NCBI GenBank assembly: GCA_017449065.1
Contig: JAFSKF010000025.1
Location: forward strand, 46,603 to 110,602
DNA: 64,000 bases
Source of the DNA: Bacteroidales bacterium
GTDB lineage: Bacteria; Bacteroidota; Bacteroidia; Bacteroidales; UBA3663
Direction of reading: 5' to 3'
Part shown: one piece after another, positions 61,187-64,000 of the stretch
Numbering within the stretch: the first letter of the stretch is position 1
Layout of the letters: every line of letters starts with the position of its first letter
Position numbers and translations under genes: made by a program
Notes under the pieces: model-generated
What the model was told of the DNA's origin: nothing
The model's database searches: none
What the model saw: the letters and a program-made list of their open reading frames with translations, nothing else

Positions 61187-61294
61187 TTAGTGAGTTATTA
61201 TGGATGAAAACTCTCTCAGTTTCTAATTGTTCATATTAGTGTATTAGTTAAATAGAACACCGCAAAGGTATTGGGTTTATTTCATTCCACCAAG
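61187..61294 (-). promoter_or_regulatory. Promoter and candidate operator repeats of the ABC-GntR operon
   Basis: On the minus strand TACCTTTG (61270-61263) fits the -7 box, with CTTG (61294-61291) 20 bp upstream. Between this and the start codon two direct copies of a TTAGTGnnTTAnT(T)A-like motif occur, at 61187-61200 (TTAGTGAGTTATTA) and 61236-61250 (TTAGTGTATTAGTTA). These are possible YtrA-type operator sites; the assignment is tentative. Confidence 0.4.
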
Positions 61295-61420
61295 AAAAAC
61301 TTCGAAAACTTTCATTTTTTTAACACTGTTTAACAAAAAGAGGCCACAAACGACCGTGTCAATCTAATTTTGTACAGAAAGAGGCAAATTTGCGGCATGG
61401 GCATCGCGCACTTTTTCTAT

Positions 61421-61450
61421 GGCCTACTAACAAATTTCAGTAGGCCTACT
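61421..61450. promoter_or_regulatory. Palindrome AGTAGGCCTACT with flanking direct repeat
   Basis: AGTAGGCCTACT at 61439-61450 is a perfect 12-bp palindrome. GGCCTACT at 61421-61428 is repeated inside it at 61443-61450, each followed within 3 bases by CAAAT. It may be an operator upstream of the glycosidase gene. The rest of 61295-61748 shows no convincing gene; a 71-codon minus-strand frame at 61427-61642 is discussed under rejected items. Confidence 0.4.
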
Positions 61451-61669
61451 GGCAAATAAACAGAAGAAAGAAGGTTTTAGGTGAAAAACAGATACACCAA
61501 AGAGCTGGGAAGTTCCGTTAATGTAGCGTTGTACAAACCAATGTTGGAATAGGTATTGCAGACAGCGATTCTTGGGCACTGGGATTGCAAATCGTACAAA
61601 AAAGGAGCCTTCCCGTCCGCATTTTTCACTTTTAAAGCCCAAAATGTGCTGTAATTCCTGAATTATTCG

Positions 61670-61677
61670 TATTTTTG
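61670..61677 (+). promoter_or_regulatory. -7 box candidate for the GH140-like gene
   Basis: TATTTTTG fits TAnnTTTG and lies 72 bp before the ATG at 61749. No good TTTG -33 box is placed 19-20 bp upstream (only TGTG at 61645-61648), so activation by a regulator would be expected. Confidence 0.35.
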
Positions 61678-61748
61678 CAAATCAATAACATGATCCGTAT
61701 CGCCTCATAAAATGTCGGTATCGGGCTAACTATAAAAAAGATTATACG

Positions 61749-63155
61749 ATGAAAAAAAGTCTATTGTTGATGCTGCTCTTATGCGGTGTGAGTGTGTTGC
61801 GAGTCGTGGCTGGCGATAAGCCATGGAGTCACGGAAACCTGCAGGTGTCCGACAACCAGCGTTATTTGCAGCATGCAGACGGAACGCCCTTCTTTTGGTT
61901 GGGCGAGACGGGCTGGCTGCTTCCCGAGAATCTGAACCGCGACGAGGCGGCCTACTATCTGTCGAAGTGCAGCCAGAACGGATATAATGTGGTGCAGGTG
62001 CAGACCATTAACGATGTGCCGGCCTATAATATCTATGGTCAGTCGTCGCACCCGAACGGATACGATTTCTCTGCCATCGACCAGCAGGGCTATGGCTATT
62101 GGCAGCACATGGACTACATCATCAAGACGGCAGAGAAGAACGGTATCTATATCGGTATGGTTTGCATTTGGGGCGGTTTGGTGAAGGGCGGTCTGATGTC
62201 GGTCGATGAGGCCAGGCAATACGGCACGTTCCTGGCTAACCGGTATAAGGATGCTCCCAACATCGTCTGGATTATCGGAGGTGATATTCAGGGCTATGTG
62301 AAGACGGAGGAGTGGGAGACGCTGGCTCGCACCATCCGCAGCATCGACAAGAACCACCTGATGACTTTCCATCCTCGCGGACGCACCTGTTCCGCCACGT
62401 GGTTCAACGATGCGGAATGGGAGGATTTCAATATGTTCCAGTCGGGACATCGCCGCTACGGACAAAGGAACGGCGACGGCGATTACACCATTGCTGAAGA
62501 TACCGAGGAGGATAACTGGCGCTATGTGGAGACAGCGTTTGCGTTGAAGCACATCAAACCGATTCTGGACGGAGAACCTTCCTACGAGCGCATCCCGCAG
62601 GGTTTGCACGATTTCTCGCAGCCGCAGTGGACAGCTGCTGATTGCCGTCGTTATGCCTGGTGGTCGGTGCTGGCTGGCAGTTGCGGTCACACCTACGGCA
62701 ACAATGCCCTGATGCAGTTCTACAAGCCGGGCACCATTGGCGCTTACGGTTGCACCACGCCTTGGTATGAGGCAATCCATGATCCCGGTTACCAACAGAT
62801 GCACTTTGTGAAAGACCTGATGCTGAAACTTCCGTATTTCGACCGCGTGCCCGATCAGAGTGTGCTGGTGGGAACTTATGGTGAACGTTACGAACGTCCG
62901 GTGGCCAGTCGCGGCAAGGATTATATTGTGGCCTATTCTTATACGGGGGCTCCGCTCACCATCGATCTTACCAAGATTTCGGGTGCCAAGAAGCATGCCT
63001 GGTGGTACAGTCCTGTCGATGGCACCTTGACCGATCTGGGAGAGTTTAAGAGCAGCAAGTCGCAAACCTTCCAAACCGGCATGAGCTATGGTGCCGGTCG
63101 CGATAATGTCCTCGTTATCATCGATGCCGCCAAAGATTATCTGAAGGCGAGGTAA
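61749..63155 (+). CDS. GH140-like (DUF4038) secreted glycoside hydrolase
   Basis: A 468-aa enzyme with a signal peptide (to about residue 21, RVVAG). NQRYLQHADGTPFFWLGETGWLLPENL (about 36-62) is the standard opening of the DUF4038 TIM-barrel, followed by VVQVQTINDVPAYN, IGMVCIWGG, WIIGGDIQG (with the acid, near 178) and ILDGEPSYERIP with the likely nucleophile Glu near 276. The end (about 375-465) is a C-terminal beta-domain of the kind named collagen-binding-like. GH140 includes apiosidases acting on rhamnogalacturonan II; other members are uncharacterised, so the specificity here is open. Acts in the periplasm or outside. Confidence 0.85.
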   Translation: MKKSLLLMLLLCGVSVLRVVAGDKPWSHGNLQVSDNQRYLQHADGTPFFWLGETGWLLPENLNRDEAAYYLSKCSQNGYNVVQVQTINDVPAYNIYGQSSHPNGYDFSAIDQQGYGYWQHMDYIIKTAEKNGIYIGMVCIWGGLVKGGLMSVDEARQYGTFLANRYKDAPNIVWIIGGDIQGYVKTEEWETLARTIRSIDKNHLMTFHPRGRTCSATWFNDAEWEDFNMFQSGHRRYGQRNGDGDYTIAEDTEEDNWRYVETAFALKHIKPILDGEPSYERIPQGLHDFSQPQWTAADCRRYAWWSVLAGSCGHTYGNNALMQFYKPGTIGAYGCTTPWYEAIHDPGYQQMHFVKDLMLKLPYFDRVPDQSVLVGTYGERYERPVASRGKDYIVAYSYTGAPLTIDLTKISGAKKHAWWYSPVDGTLTDLGEFKSSKSQTFQTGMSYGAGRDNVLVIIDAAKDYLKAR

Positions 63156-63276
63156 GAGGAATTAAAAAAATCTTATCGAAAAAACAGAAGGTGCGATTTT
63201 ATCAGTTTCAATTGTACCTTTGCCCTTGTTATTCTGCTATTTTTAGGTATTGATATTGCATATATTATTTACAAAT

Positions 63277-63861
63277 ATGAAAAAAATATATTTTCTCTTC
63301 TTCTTTTTCTTTTTATATCTGAGTTATATAGAGGCACAAATTCCAAAGCGCGTTCTGTGGCTGGGAACATCTATTCCTGCTGGTTGTACCTATCCAAAGG
63401 TTGCGTGTGAACATATGCAGATGATATGTATTAATGAATCTGTGGGGGCTTCCTTTCTGACGTTATGGACAGAAGAAAGAGAATTCCAAGAACAGAGTTC
63501 TGGCCTCTCTCTTACGATGTCTCGGGAAGAAAAGGAGCAGGCTTTTAGGTCTTATGTAAATAGAGGTATAATCAGCGAAAGCACATTGGACTATTGGAAG
63601 AACACATCCTATGAGAGTCTTATTCTTCCTTATATAAAAAATGCAGACATAGTAGTTATTGATCATGGATACAATGATGATTATTCATTAGAGAAAATAT
63701 ATAATACAGGCAAAGAAAACATTGACTGGGATTCACAAGACAGAAAAGACTTTATAGGTGCATTCAATTATATATACAACTTAGTATTGGGAGAACAGCC
63801 TCATGCGCTTGTAATCATTGGCGGCTATTTCCAGAATCGTTGTACAACAGGCTATTTTAAG
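63277..63861 (+). pseudogene. SGNH/GDSL hydrolase, cut by an insertion sequence
   Basis: The gene starts at ATG 63277 with a signal peptide (FFFFFLYLSYIEA, to about residue 20); a frame extension to 63250 is unlikely. Residues after it read KRVLWLGTSIPAG, block I of the SGNH family (catalytic Ser in GTS), and VVIDHGYNDDYS near 130 holds the block III Asn. After codon 195 (GYFK) the sequence enters an insertion sequence that begins GTAA at 63862; the frame then reads 35 foreign codons to a stop at 63969. The catalytic Asp-His block IV is thus lost in the visible copy. A -7 box TACCTTTG lies at 63215-63222. Confidence 0.8.
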
Positions 63862-64000
63862 GTAACTATTCAGCGAATCATCCATAGCCGCTATCCACGC
63901 TTAGAACAAAGCATGAATGGCAGCATAAGGCGACTGGTTGTGTTTTTTGGTAGTCTCCACAATGGATAGGATGTCAAGAAAAGCATCAGCACCGGCATCA
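63862..64000 (-). mobile_element. Insertion sequence end, IS66-like, truncated by the window
   Basis: The element begins GTAACTATTCAGCG at 63862, exactly at the point where the SGNH hydrolase frame loses sense. Terminal GTAA is the hallmark of IS66-family ends. The expected 8-bp target duplication would be ATTTTAAG (63854-63861); its second copy lies outside the window. The transposase C-terminus is encoded on the minus strand 38 bp in. The family call is moderate, the insertion itself more certain. Confidence 0.65.
63901..63999 (-). CDS. Transposase C-terminus (partial, IS66-like)
   Basis: The last 32 codons are open on the minus strand to TAA (63903-63901), reading ...DAFLDILSIVETTKKHNQSPYAAIHALF when split into parts: a helical SIVETTKKHNQSPY segment and a final AAIHALF. 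Such short helical tails are typical of IS66-type TnpC transposases as I remember them. The catalytic part is outside the window. The frame is too short for certainty; position near the element end supports it. Confidence 0.55.
   Translation of the reverse strand, partial: DAGADAFLDILSIVETTKKHNQSPYAAIHALF

Noticed and set aside
61427..61642. 71-codon minus-strand frame in the gap before the glycosidase
   Set aside because: No promoter, no ribosome site and no domain; Cys/Phe-rich composition is not convincing. Kept only as part of a low-interest observation about that gap.
61779..63074. 431-codon minus-strand frame over the GH140-like gene
   Set aside because: The plus-strand glycosidase has a signal peptide and catalytic blocks. 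The antisense frame arises from high GC at third positions.

Overview
The window looks like a chromosomal segment of a Bacteroidota bacterium, most like Prevotella or a close Prevotellaceae relative. Pointers are the many promoters of the Bacteroidota form (TTTG, about 19-20 bp, TAnnTTTG), the A-rich start regions with few Shine-Dalgarno sites, the secreted proteins with MKK-type signal peptides, and the Bacteroidetes-type arabinose operon. Gene-family calls come from reading the sequence and remembered family signatures; no database search was run. No rRNA, tRNA or CRISPR array was seen.

Layout. (1) 1-9.2 kb, minus strand: an arabinose/arabinogalactan operon (secreted aldose 1-epimerase, two sugar transporters, araD, an unknown 114-aa gene, araA, araB, and the start of a GH53 galactanase that leaves the window). 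(2) 9.3-18.2 kb, plus strand: a PHP-type tyrosine phosphatase, a secreted dipeptidyl peptidase IV, and an RND efflux operon (adaptor, pump, TolC), closed by a strong terminator. (3) 18.4-28.1 kb: an AT-rich accessory region. It holds two copies of an unusual cassette (promoter, 300-390 nt structured leader with an internal terminator, large secreted protein, 51-54 aa micropeptide, terminator). Between them lie two toxin-antitoxin modules (VapBC-like and MntA/HepT) and a MITE-like repeat family, followed by a broken DUF4143 ATPase. (4) 28.2-34.4 kb, plus strand: two peptide-type MFS transporters, hpt, yicC-like, gmk, nadD and a 3'-5' exonuclease, closely packed. (5) 34.4-38.6 kb, minus strand: an EmrB/EmrA/TolC-type efflux operon whose promoter overlaps a perfect 12-bp inverted repeat. 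(6) 38.7-45.6 kb, minus strand: alpha/beta hydrolase, patatin-barrel protein, then a three-gene set of a TIR-transmembrane-beta-sandwich protein and two secreted coiled-coil proteins carrying the same kind of beta-sandwich, one with TPRs. (7) 45.8-59.1 kb: housekeeping genes (NfnAB-like transhydrogenase, N-carbamoylputrescine amidase, TldD/PmbA, YihY/BrkB, PASTA protein, RluA-type synthase, Ddl, acyltransferase, NadC). (8) 59.1-61.3 kb, minus strand: an ABC transporter with a GntR/YtrA regulator. (9) 61.7-64.0 kb: a GH140-like (DUF4038) glycosidase and an SGNH hydrolase gene cut by an insertion sequence that runs off the window.

The parts most likely to be undescribed are the duplicated leader-protein-micropeptide cassette, in particular the leader at 23834-24139, which can fold into two mutually exclusive structures (a long rod or an intrinsic terminator), and the TIR/beta-sandwich/coiled-coil gene set at 38.7-42.5 kb.
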